A DNA stretch of 52,907 bases, from positions 1 to 52,907 of the forward strand of contig DFBK01000030.1 in NCBI GenBank assembly GCA_002366595.1, given 5' to 3'. The position numbers and the translations under genes are program-made. The notes under the pieces are model-generated. The model was not told the origin of the DNA, searched no databases, and saw only the letters and a program-made list of their open reading frames with translations. The stretch is from Anaerolineales bacterium UBA3082. GTDB taxonomy: Bacteria > Chloroflexota > Anaerolineae > UBA7937. Positions 22,868-30,447 of the stretch are shown one piece after another (within the stretch, counting starts at the first letter, position 1; every line of letters starts with the position of its first letter).

Positions 22868-24900
22868 TGGCCGAATTCAAGGGTGTCACCGGGAAGATCG
22901 CCAGAGTCGATCTGTCCAGCGGGACGGTCTCCGTCGTAGAGACACCGGAGGAGATCTACAAGAAGTTCCTCGGCGGCTCAGCGCTGGGCGTCTACTACCT
23001 GTTCAAGGAAGGCGTGGTGGAGCCGAGCGTCCATCCCTTCAGCCCAGAAAACATGATCCAATTCATGATCGGGCCAATGAACGGAATCAGCCCTAACGCT
23101 CGGTCCGTGATCGTCACCAAGAGCGGCTACAATTTCATCTGCATCAGCACTTCAGGGGGACGGGCTGCGATGGAGCTCAAGTTCGCTGGCTGGGATGGCA
23201 TCCAGGTGGTCGGCAAGGCAGAAAAGCCTGTCTATCTGGCGGTCATAGATGATAACATCGAGATCCGAGACGCCAGCAAGATCTGGGGCATGGACACACA
23301 GCAGGCCGAAGTGGAAATGCGCAAGTCGGTGCTCTCGCCTTTGGAGTACAGAGAGAGCATCCTGCGTGATGCGGATCTGACCCCGGAGTGGGCTGCCCTA
23401 AGGCCGGTCAAGCGCCAAGGCATTGGGGCTAAGAGGTTGGCCTCTTCTTGGGTCATCGGCCCCGGGGGTGAGAACATGGTTTGGTACGCCAACGTCATCA
23501 CCGAGGGGGCCAGGGCCCACGGAAGATACGGGTCAGGGGCCATCGCTGGGTCCAAGAATCTGAAGGGCATCGTCATCAGAGGGACCAAGGGACACCGGCT
23601 CGCTGACAAAGCCAAGGTCCTGGAACTCGTAAGGGAGATCCAGGCTTCAGAGAGCAAAGACTCCTTCTGGCGCTCGTATGGCACCGCAGGCATCGGCGCA
23701 TCGTCGGCCAATATCGAAGACTCCTTCCCCATCCGGAACTGGCAGTGGAACGCTTGGGCTGACCCAGCGAACGTGAAGGCCCTCGAAGGGCCATTCATGG
23801 ATACAGCGAGCTTCGTCAAGCAGACAGCCTGCCCAGGCTGCGCACTACACTGCATGTACCTAGCAGAGGTCACCAGTGAGGATGAACTGATGGATGGAAC
23901 CATCACCGACATGCCTGACTGGGAAGCCATGGGCATGGTGGGTGGCAACCTGGGTTACCTGGAGTTGCCAGGTGCGATGCCAGACGACAGCTTCACAGGC
24001 GATCACTGGGACCTGGTTGAATTCCAGGCCAAGTGCCAGCACACGGCCTTCCTCCATGATTACTACGGGATGGACTACATCGAAGGCGGGTCTCTCCTGG
24101 GGCTGCTCATGGAACTGAGGCAGCGGGATCTAATTACAGTCGGTGATCTGGATGGCATTGACCTGCAATGGGGCGACATCCATGCCGTGGATGCCATCAT
24201 GAAGAAGATCGCTCACCGAGAGGGAATCGGTGACGTGCTGGCCAACGGGACATGGGAAACCGCGAAGTACTTCGCCGAGAAGAAGGGCAAGCCAGAGATC
24301 ATGAACTACCCCGTGACCACCCACCGGTATTCTCAGCCAGCCCACGATACCAGGGGCTTCGACAAGGATGCCTTGGAGTATGTGACGGTTGCGCGGCCCA
24401 CCGCGCACACCGGCGGAGGTGGGGCGGGATTCAAGCAGGCTGACTACGCTGCGGCCATCGCCGGACAGAATGCCAAGTCGGCGGTTGACTCCCTGGTCTA
24501 CTGCAATTTTGCCGCAGGACACTGGGCCGGCAAGACCGCGGAGCTGGTCAAAGCGGCCACGGGATGGACCGACTTCGCTGAAGAGGACCTCGGCAAGGTC
24601 GGAGCCCGGCAGTACGCCCTTTGCCGGCTCTTCGACATACACACCCAGCAACTCACGGATCCCAAGACAGAATGGGACATGCTGGTTCCGCACAGGTGGT
24701 TCAACGACCCCTTGCCCACAGGACCAGCGAAAGGCCAAGTAGCGTACGACGGTGATCCTTCGAAACTGTTCGACGAGGCACTGCCCGCCTACTGGAAGGC
24801 GAGAGGCTGGACAGAGGACAAGGGGATCCCAACCGCAGAGACCCTAGAGGAACTCGGGATCGCCGACATAGCCGAGGCCATTGCCGCGCAGCATCGGTAA
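22867..24900 (+). CDS. AOR-family tungsten/molybdenum oxidoreductase, module B
   Basis: A 677-residue enzyme of the aldehyde:ferredoxin oxidoreductase family without any signal peptide. It starts directly at the first domain: GKIARVDLSSGTVSVVETPE and FLGGSALGVYYLF. Cluster ligands are CPGCALHC (Cys322, 325, 329) and DSLVYC (Asp541, Cys546). The stretch GAIAGSKNLKGIVIRGTKG corresponds to the conserved GAVMGSKNLKAI motif of module A. Compared with its paralogue it lacks the Tat leader and the Pro-rich linker, and instead overlaps the stop of a Tat-signal-bearing ferredoxin gene. The likely mature form is an extracytoplasmic AOR-ferredoxin heterodimer that passes electrons to or from the NapH-NapG-type protein downstream. 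Reaction direction and substrate are unknown; a cytoplasmic location remains possible if no hitchhiking occurs. Confidence 0.88.
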   Translation: MAEFKGVTGKIARVDLSSGTVSVVETPEEIYKKFLGGSALGVYYLFKEGVVEPSVHPFSPENMIQFMIGPMNGISPNARSVIVTKSGYNFICISTSGGRAAMELKFAGWDGIQVVGKAEKPVYLAVIDDNIEIRDASKIWGMDTQQAEVEMRKSVLSPLEYRESILRDADLTPEWAALRPVKRQGIGAKRLASSWVIGPGGENMVWYANVITEGARAHGRYGSGAIAGSKNLKGIVIRGTKGHRLADKAKVLELVREIQASESKDSFWRSYGTAGIGASSANIEDSFPIRNWQWNAWADPANVKALEGPFMDTASFVKQTACPGCALHCMYLAEVTSEDELMDGTITDMPDWEAMGMVGGNLGYLELPGAMPDDSFTGDHWDLVEFQAKCQHTAFLHDYYGMDYIEGGSLLGLLMELRQRDLITVGDLDGIDLQWGDIHAVDAIMKKIAHREGIGDVLANGTWETAKYFAEKKGKPEIMNYPVTTHRYSQPAHDTRGFDKDALEYVTVARPTAHTGGGGAGFKQADYAAAIAGQNAKSAVDSLVYCNFAAGHWAGKTAELVKAATGWTDFAEEDLGKVGARQYALCRLFDIHTQQLTDPKTEWDMLVPHRWFNDPLPTGPAKGQVAYDGDPSKLFDEALPAYWKARGWTEDKGIPTAETLEELGIADIAEAIAAQHR

Positions 24901-24959
24901 GGCTGTAGGAGAATTTCGGAAAGGTAAAGTAGTATCGGCCGAGGCCATGGAAGTAGGCG

Positions 24960-25014
24960 CTTGAGGCCCCAACCAAGTTTCGTCTATTGGGTTGGGGCCT
25001 CCTGCTTGCCCTTT
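24960..25014 (+). terminator. Hairpin repeat T3 after AOR gene B
   Basis: GAGGCCCCAACC (24963-24974) pairs perfectly with GGTTGGGGCCTC (24990-25001), the longest stem of the four copies. It is followed by CTGCTTGCCCTTT, again without a long T run. Confidence 0.72.
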
Positions 25015-25163
25015 GCATGGGCCCTGAGATTGGTGTAGAATGTGGCGGCCGAGGGCTCGACCGAACTCGCAGAAGTCTGCTGTGTTGGCCTAGAGGCGGG
25101 CAGAGCCGCCCGCGGCCACGCGTTTCGCACCGAGAGTAGTTTAAGAGGCGGGAGGGTTCGGCT

Positions 25164-26087
25164 ATGGGAGATCGTGGTATGGGTTATGAGGGCCTCTTCC
25201 AGAGGAACCTTGGCATATATGAACCTGGAAAGCAGGAGAGGATAAAGGGCGCCAGGGTGATGATTCTCGGCTGTGGTGGCATCGGGGGGGTCGTGGCGAT
25301 TGTTCTAGCAAGGAGTGGCGTTGGCCATTTCGTGCTCATGGAGCCCGATCCCTATGAACCCTCGAACATGAACCGGCAGGTAACCTGCTTCACCGATACG
25401 ATAGGCATTAACAAGGCGGTGTCCATAAGAGATGATATCCTCAAGATCAATCCAGAAGCCAAGGTTACCGTATACGAACGAGGCCTAAAGCCCACTGAAA
25501 TCGAAGAAGTGATAGAGCCAGCGGACATCATCATGCCGGCAACGGATGACTGGCCACTGAGCCTCATGGTTTTCAGGGTTGCGAAAAGGCTGGGCAAGCC
25601 TGCGGTGATGGCCTATCCCGTCGGGGCCCTGGGGCGGGTCTGCACCTTCCTGCCCGATAGCCCATTATCTGCTGAGGAGTGCCTGGCTATGCCCTTTGGG
25701 CTTCCCTACGACGAACTAGAGGAGTACATGGAGAATCCTGATGCCAGGCAAGTACTCCAGTACTACATGACAGAGGGTGCATGGAGAGAGGAATGGTTTG
25801 ATCGCTGGGCTGAGGGGGAGTTCCCCCACGCCCAGATTTGCACCATCGTTTGGATTACAGCGTGCCTGGCAGCGATGGAGATTTTGAAGCTGATCACCGG
25901 GAAGTGGGAACCCGTCGCTGCGCCGTACTACTGGCATGTAACACCGACGACCGCGCGCATCAAGAAGTTTGGGCTGTTTCGGCGGCTGATTTCGCGGCTG
26001 TCACGGCGGAGATGGATACAGCAGCGGTTGCCATGGCTGGCAAGGCGGAAACGGCTTCTGCGGCTGTTCACGCGGATGATACGGTGA
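25164..26087 (+). CDS. ThiF/MoeB/HesA-like E1 enzyme with Arg-rich tail
   Basis: A 307-residue member of the E1-like adenylating family; GGGAGGG precedes the ATG. The nucleotide site is GCGGIGG (36-42). Further family residues are the acidic loop MEPDPYEPSNMNRQ (Arg71), Lys84 in GINKAVS, and the Asp pair in MPATDDW (128-129). Family members activate the C-terminal Gly of ThiS/MoaD-like proteins as adenylates for sulfur transfer. The zinc-binding CxxC pairs of MoeB are not seen. The C-terminus (WITACLAAMEILKLITGKWE) is followed by about 45 residues very rich in Arg (FRRLISRLSRR, then LARRKRLLRLFTRM), which I do not know from this family. A MoaD-like gene lies 4 kb away at 29775. A role in sulfuration or cofactor insertion for the AOR or RdhA is inference. 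Confidence 0.85.
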   Translation: MGDRGMGYEGLFQRNLGIYEPGKQERIKGARVMILGCGGIGGVVAIVLARSGVGHFVLMEPDPYEPSNMNRQVTCFTDTIGINKAVSIRDDILKINPEAKVTVYERGLKPTEIEEVIEPADIIMPATDDWPLSLMVFRVAKRLGKPAVMAYPVGALGRVCTFLPDSPLSAEECLAMPFGLPYDELEEYMENPDARQVLQYYMTEGAWREEWFDRWAEGEFPHAQICTIVWITACLAAMEILKLITGKWEPVAAPYYWHVTPTTARIKKFGLFRRLISRLSRRRWIQQRLPWLARRKRLLRLFTRMIR

Positions 26088-26099
26088 TAAGGAGGGGAG

Positions 26100-26606
26100 A
26101 TGAAGCGATGGCTTTCCGCCTTTAATGTCCTTGGACTGGTGGCTGGATGTGTGATGATTGCAGCCATGCTGTTCCCATGGTGGAGCCTGGTCATCGAGTG
26201 GGCAGGTGAGACTGAGCTCTATCCCTACCTCATTTCTGGTCCGGCTAGTGAGCTCATCGGCTATAAGAGAAGCTCACAGATGACTCTCTTGACCAGCGTT
26301 TTGATTTCATGCATCATTCTTTGCTTCGTGGGGAGTGCCTTAAGGGGGAGGATAGGGAGAGCCACCCTGGGAGCAGCGGGCCTCCTCGTTCTGCTCGGCG
26401 CTTGGCGTCTCCTGGTTAGGGTTGCGGGGGTGGCTGCACGGTTTGACATCCCTATACAGGGACGCGCAGTAGTAACGTACGGGGGCTTTGCGCCCGTTGA
26501 GGTAAGCAGCAGGCTCCGCCCTGGATTGTACTTGATTGTTCTTGCTGGCGTTTTGTGCTTGGTCGCAAGTATGTTCCACAACAAACTCCGCCTGCGGTCA
26601 GAGTGA
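26100..26606 (+). CDS. Four-helix membrane protein, module B
   Basis: A 168-residue paralogue of the module A membrane protein. The ATG follows AAGGAGGGG, 12 bp after the ThiF-like stop. Four helices are seen (about 5-25, 55-75, 85-105 and 139-158), with the same LFPWW after helix 1 and SELIGYKRSSQM before helix 2, while the loop between helices 3 and 4 is more diverged (VAARFDIPIQGRAVVTYGGF). No charged residue is obvious inside the helices. Conserved placement between the E1-like gene and the RdhA-like gene in both modules suggests it works with one of them, perhaps as a membrane partner in place of RdhB. No family is recognised. Confidence 0.8.
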   Translation: MKRWLSAFNVLGLVAGCVMIAAMLFPWWSLVIEWAGETELYPYLISGPASELIGYKRSSQMTLLTSVLISCIILCFVGSALRGRIGRATLGAAGLLVLLGAWRLLVRVAGVAARFDIPIQGRAVVTYGGFAPVEVSSRLRPGLYLIVLAGVLCLVASMFHNKLRLRSE

Positions 26607-26680
26607 CCCCGGGAAAGTCGCTACTGGGAACAGAATCGTCTGTGTCAAGTTTCAAAAGATAAGAGGGCAGAGAAGAGAGA

Positions 26681-28111
26681 ATGAACAAACGGATTTCTGA
26701 CCTGCAAGAGCAACTACGTCAGGGTAGGATAAGTCGGCGGGACTTCATACACTACACGACGATTCTGGGTTTGTCTCTGGGTGCAGCCGAGGCCCTGGCC
26801 GCTTGTGCTCCCAAGCCCACGCCCAAGGAATGGCAGACGCCCGAAGGATGGCGCGCTCACATTCCTCATACTGACCATATCGTGCCCACTATAGATCCAG
26901 AATGGCGGCCCACCCCCCGGCCACCTACGACACCCACGCCCACCGTGTTCAGACCTACAGCGACCCCTACCCCTGTCATGTGGAAAGAAGCCACCTGGTC
27001 ATGCCCAGGGTGTGAAAAGGGATTCCCCTCGCAAGAGGCGTGGATAAACCACATTCTGGCAGAGCATGAGTGGAAAATCCCTGGAGCAAGAAGGGTCAGC
27101 AGACCCACTTACAGCGAGTTCTTGGTTGGACCAGTAGAGCGCTTTGACCAGAGGAACCACGTGTTTTCCAGAACCGTGTGGGATGAAGAGTACAAAGCCC
27201 TGCTGCGCAAGGCTACGCCGCAAAAGGCGAGCGATGAGTTCAAGGCGCTCGAAGGAGCTGCCCTGAAGGCCGGTGCCATATACGTGGACGAGACCGCGGG
27301 CTCCCTTCACCCCCGCTATTACGGGTACACGGGACACCTGAAGGATGTGGGCGGCCTGTACAATTGGGACGCCCCGGTGAATCCTGAGCAATATCCTGTT
27401 TCTGATCCGGCGCAGATGTCGGAGCGGATCAAGAAGGTGGCCAGATTCTACGGGGCCGACTTAGTCGGCGTCTGTGAAGTCGACCAGCGCTGGGTGTATT
27501 CCCACTACTTCGAGAGAGAGACCGGTGCCTATGGTGTATTAGACATTCCCTACAAGTACGCCATAGTACTGGGGATCGAAATGGAATGGGAAGGAATCGA
27601 CCAGTCGCCGGGGTTTGAAGCCAGTGCGGCTACCGCCCTTGGCTATTCCCGGATGGCCGAGGTTGCACCCTCCCTCGCCAAATACATACGAGCCCTGGGA
27701 TACCCGGCCGTGCCATCCGGCAACGACACTGCCCAGAATATTCCCCTCGCTATTGACGCAGGTCTGGGAGAACTGGGGCGAAATGGCTTGCTCATCACTC
27801 CTGAGTTCGGGCCGCGGCAGAGAATCTGCAAGGTACTCACCGATTTGCCCTTAAAGCCCGTCCAGCCGATTGACTTTGGGTTACAGAGATTCTGCGAGAT
27901 GTGCCACGCCTGCGCTCATGAATGTCCTGCCGAGGCCATCAGGCGGGGAGAGCGCACCACCGAACCGACTTCGATTTCTAACCGAACGGGCATCTTGAGA
28001 TGGCCTGTGGATGTGGCAAAATGCTATCTATTTTGGCAGGAGAACGGCACAGACTGTGCCAATTGCGTAGCGGCCTGCCCATGGGCCTTGCCCATCCGAC
28101 CCTGGCTCTGA
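26681..28111 (+). CDS. Reductive-dehalogenase-like protein with C2H2 zinc-finger motif, module B
   Basis: A 476-residue RdhA-family protein with an intact Tat lipoprotein signal: Arg19-Arg20 in ISRRDFIHYTTILGLSLGAA and lipobox Cys42. After a long Pro/Thr linker comes CPGC-x12-H-x4-H (Cys108, Cys111, His124, His129), a textbook C2H2 zinc-finger spacing. The corrinoid domain has YSHYFERETGAYG, IRALGYPAVPSGNDTAQNIP and LGELGRNGLLITPEFGP. The end carries two 4Fe-4S sites: FCEMCHACAHECP and CYLFWQENGTDCANCVAACP. It is highly similar to its paralogue at 20014 from residue about 135 on. The family is corrinoid-dependent and reductive, usually organohalide respiration. The absence of RdhB, the zinc-finger-like insertion and the AOR context argue against assuming a dehalogenase. 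Confidence 0.9.
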   Translation: MNKRISDLQEQLRQGRISRRDFIHYTTILGLSLGAAEALAACAPKPTPKEWQTPEGWRAHIPHTDHIVPTIDPEWRPTPRPPTTPTPTVFRPTATPTPVMWKEATWSCPGCEKGFPSQEAWINHILAEHEWKIPGARRVSRPTYSEFLVGPVERFDQRNHVFSRTVWDEEYKALLRKATPQKASDEFKALEGAALKAGAIYVDETAGSLHPRYYGYTGHLKDVGGLYNWDAPVNPEQYPVSDPAQMSERIKKVARFYGADLVGVCEVDQRWVYSHYFERETGAYGVLDIPYKYAIVLGIEMEWEGIDQSPGFEASAATALGYSRMAEVAPSLAKYIRALGYPAVPSGNDTAQNIPLAIDAGLGELGRNGLLITPEFGPRQRICKVLTDLPLKPVQPIDFGLQRFCEMCHACAHECPAEAIRRGERTTEPTSISNRTGILRWPVDVAKCYLFWQENGTDCANCVAACPWALPIRPWL

Positions 28112-28114
28112 CCC

Positions 28115-28166
28115 TTGAGGCCTCAACCGGGTGTGTACATCGGGCTGGGGCTTCTGCTTGTCCTTC
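28115..28166 (+). terminator. Hairpin repeat T4 after RdhA-like gene B
   Basis: GAGGCCTCAACC (28117-28128) pairs with GGCTGGGGCTTC (28143-28154) with a few G-U pairs and a mismatch; the loop GGGTGTGTACATC matches T2. It is a slightly decayed copy of the T1/T3 hairpin. Confidence 0.65.
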
Positions 28167-28201
28167 AATTCAATATCACTTCATAACATAGGAGGTTTCC
28201 C

Positions 28202-29698
28202 ATGCCTATCACAAAAGAAGAACGAGAACGAAGGAAGCAGGTGCGACGGAGATGGCAAAGCCTGCGACGCGTGCGCCAACTGGTCCAGTTTTTGCTTCTG
28301 GCGTTGTTCCTATACCTGGTCTACAAAACGACACGGGATGGAGGATCGCCGATCCCGGTTAACCTGTTCAGCCGCTTTGACCCGCTTCTGGCCCTGACCT
28401 CAATGCTGGCATCCAGGAGCGTGATCCTGAACTTGGCCCCGGCCATCATCACCGTTTTGGCCACCCTGGCCTTGGGGAGGATCTGGTGCGGCTGGATCTG
28501 CCCTCTGGGGACAGTTCTCGACCTCTTCGGCCCCAATGTCAGGCGAGGTATCCCCGAGCGGTTCCGTCAGGTCAAGTATTTCCTCCTGTTTGTCGTTATC
28601 GCGGCGGCTCTCCTGGCCAGCCTCCCCCTGATGTGGTTGGACCCGATCACCATCTTCGTGCGCCCCCTGGCTGGCACAATCTACCCCGCTATCCTGCAAA
28701 AGACAGCGCCTATCCAGCCCAGCTTGGAGTTGCCGTCGGCACGCCTGGCACAACTGCCGCTTAAACCCCTCGTTCATCTGGTCCTGGCCTTGCCCTTGGT
28801 GATCGTCTTGGGCTTGAACCTAGTGGCCAAGCGCTTCTGGTGCCGTTACCTCTGCCCCTTGGGGGCGCTTGTGGCGCTGCTCTCCAAGTTCTCCTGGCTC
28901 AAACGGTTTGTGGCGGATAGCTGCCCCAAGTGCAAGCAGTGCGTCCCAGAATGCCCCATGGATACTATCAGCGAGGAGGACTTTAGTAGCGACCCCGGCG
29001 AGTGCCTGCAATGCTTGAACTGTTTCGCCCGCTGTGCGGTGGCTTCGCTAACCTTCAAGGGGGGATGGAGCCCGGGCTTTGGCTACGAATATGATCCCTC
29101 CCGCCGTCAGATTCTGGCTTCCTTGGCCACTGGCGTAGTGGGGGCTAGCCTACTAAAGACGGGTTTGCTGAGGAGTAAGAACCCCTATCAGCTTCGTCCT
29201 CCGGGGGCTAGGGAGGAAGAATTCCTCACTAGATGTGTACGCTGTGGTCGGTGCATCAAGGTCTGCCCAAACAACGCGCTACATCTGGCCCTGTTTGAAG
29301 CGGGTCTGGAATCGATATGGACGCCGATGCTCATGCCGCGTATTGGCTATTGCGATTACTCGTGCAACGCTTGCGGCCAAGTCTGTCCCAGCGGGGCCAT
29401 CCCTCCCCTATCGCTGGAGGAGAAGAGAAAGGCGGTTATCGGCACCGCTCACGTTGATGTTGATCGCTGTATAAGATGTATGTTCTGCAGGGACATGTGC
29501 CCCGTAGAGGCCATCGAGGTAGTGGAGGTGAAGGGGAAGAGGGGTGAATTCCCTAAGGTAACGCCGGAGCGTTGCATCGGTTGTGGCTTCTGCGAGTATG
29601 TCTGTCCCGTGGAAGGGGAGGCAGCGATAAGGGTTTATGCCCCTGGCGCCCTTGGATACGGCGGGCCTCCCGAAGACCGGCGTGGTCCCAGAGAGTAA
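28202..29698 (+). CDS. NapH-NapG-type membrane ferredoxin fusion (quinol-linked)
   Basis: A 498-residue protein; AGGAGG precedes the ATG. After a basic N-terminus come about four to five membrane helices (27-42, 76-98, 125-145, 188-207) with the NapH/MauN-type CxxxCP motifs CGWICPLG (Cys96, 100) and CRYLCPLG (Cys214, 218). Two 4Fe-4S sites follow (CPKCKQCVPECP from 241; CLQCLNCFARC). An internal twin-arginine helix (SRRQILASLATGVVGASLL, Ser300-Arg302) then leads to a NapG-like part with about four more clusters (CVRCGRCIKVCP, CNACGQVCP, CIRCMFCRDMCP, CIGCGFCEYVCP). Separate NapH and NapG proteins carry electrons from menaquinol to periplasmic enzymes. The fusion is the natural electron partner of the exported AOR and RdhA-like proteins upstream. 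Confidence 0.88.
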   Translation: MPITKEERERRKQVRRRWQSLRRVRQLVQFLLLALFLYLVYKTTRDGGSPIPVNLFSRFDPLLALTSMLASRSVILNLAPAIITVLATLALGRIWCGWICPLGTVLDLFGPNVRRGIPERFRQVKYFLLFVVIAAALLASLPLMWLDPITIFVRPLAGTIYPAILQKTAPIQPSLELPSARLAQLPLKPLVHLVLALPLVIVLGLNLVAKRFWCRYLCPLGALVALLSKFSWLKRFVADSCPKCKQCVPECPMDTISEEDFSSDPGECLQCLNCFARCAVASLTFKGGWSPGFGYEYDPSRRQILASLATGVVGASLLKTGLLRSKNPYQLRPPGAREEEFLTRCVRCGRCIKVCPNNALHLALFEAGLESIWTPMLMPRIGYCDYSCNACGQVCPSGAIPPLSLEEKRKAVIGTAHVDVDRCIRCMFCRDMCPVEAIEVVEVKGKRGEFPKVTPERCIGCGFCEYVCPVEGEAAIRVYAPGALGYGGPPEDRRGPRE

Positions 29699-29734
29699 AC
29701 TGAAGGAACTGGAGATCATCGCCTGATGAGTACC

Positions 29735-29763
29735 AAGAGGGCGGTCTCATAGACCGCTCTCTT
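29735..29763. terminator. Bidirectional terminator between convergent genes
   Basis: AAGAGGGCGGTCT (29735-29747) pairs with AGACCGCTCTCTT (29751-29763) around a 3-nt loop, with one mismatch. It lies between the NapH-NapG-like gene and the oppositely oriented moaD-like gene and has A-rich and T-rich ends, fitting termination from both sides. Confidence 0.75.
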
Positions 29764-29774
29764 GATGTCTTGGG

Positions 29775-30056
29775 TCAGCCCTTGCCACCAGCCACAGGGG
29801 GAAAGATAGCCAGATAGTCACCCTCTCCCAGAACGGTATCCAACCCATCTTCTAGCCTTGTATTTCTCCCCTTAAGGAGGATGATGATCGATCTTCGGAG
29901 ATCGCCCTTTTCGTCGAATATGCGTTCCTTCAAGTTGGGGCGGAGTTCAACCAGTCTCTCCAAAGCGTGGCCCACCGTTTCGCCCGCTTCCAGATCCACT
30001 TCTACCTCTTTTGCCCCCGCCACCTGCCGCAAGGTGGCGAACAATCTCACCTTCAT
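29775..30056 (-). CDS. MoaD/ThiS-like ubiquitin-fold sulfur carrier
   Basis: A 93-residue beta-grasp protein. The ATG at 30056 (MKVRLFATLRQVAGAKEVEV) is preferred over one six codons earlier because it starts at the first strand. Family marks are FATLRQVAG, DLEAGETVGHALERL and the C-terminal YLAIFPPVAGG. MoaD forms a C-terminal thiocarboxylate that supplies the dithiolene sulfurs of molybdopterin or tungstopterin. The oddity is that the chain does not end with Gly-Gly but with GGKG before the stop. Adenylation needs a free Gly-Gly end, so trimming would be needed, or the protein acts differently. It converges on the oxidoreductase cluster and is the obvious partner for the ThiF-like protein. 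Confidence 0.87.
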   Translation of the reverse strand: MKVRLFATLRQVAGAKEVEVDLEAGETVGHALERLVELRPNLKERIFDEKGDLRRSIIILLKGRNTRLEDGLDTVLGEGDYLAIFPPVAGGKG

Positions 30057-30232
30057 GATATAGAAGTCTATCATCTAGGGAGTCGAAATACAACCTACCA
30101 TCATTCCATTAGAGATCTTCGGCCCTTGATCGAAGCGGGCTTCAACTGTTGTGCCTTCCACACGAGGCGATAAGCCGTTTGGGGAAGGCGAGTGTAAGTT
30201 TCCACGTAGCAGCGAGGACCGATCCGCGCCTG

Positions 30233-30370
30233 ATGCCCTCCTCCGAGAGAGAGGATATGCTGCGCCGGCTGAAGGAGAGTGGCTATAAGGAGTACCTGGA
30301 AGAGGAGGTTTGCGACCCGTATCGAACCTCGATAGCCAGGCTGAAGGAGGCGGGGTTTGAACTCTTCTAG
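30233..30370 (+). CDS. Short hypothetical frame, possibly a gene remnant
   Basis: From ATG 30233 the frame reads MPSSEREDMLRRLKESGYKE, then a Glu-rich stretch and CDPYRTSIARLKEAGFELF. Charge pattern, codon use and helix-loop-helix look (LRRLKESGY, then IARLKEAGF) resemble real protein sequence. No ribosome site of good quality is seen and the frame extends back to a TTG at 30149 without further similarity. It may be the tail of a lost gene. I recognise no family. Confidence 0.3.
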   Translation: MPSSEREDMLRRLKESGYKEYLEEEVCDPYRTSIARLKEAGFELF

Positions 30371-30447
30371 GTTGACAGTTGAGCGGTTCAACTTCTAATT
30401 CATACTCGTTGCACCCTGCCTCTCTTTGTGCTAGACTTGCTTCTGAT

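Noticed and set aside
26999..27130. C2H2 motif as evidence for a DNA-binding regulator
   Set aside because: It is part of a Tat-lipoprotein RdhA-like chain, so a regulator of transcription is implausible.
28400..29058. Minus-strand frames across the NapH-NapG gene
   Set aside because: They oppose a gene with many CxxCxxC motifs and good ribosome site; composition is that of a shadow.
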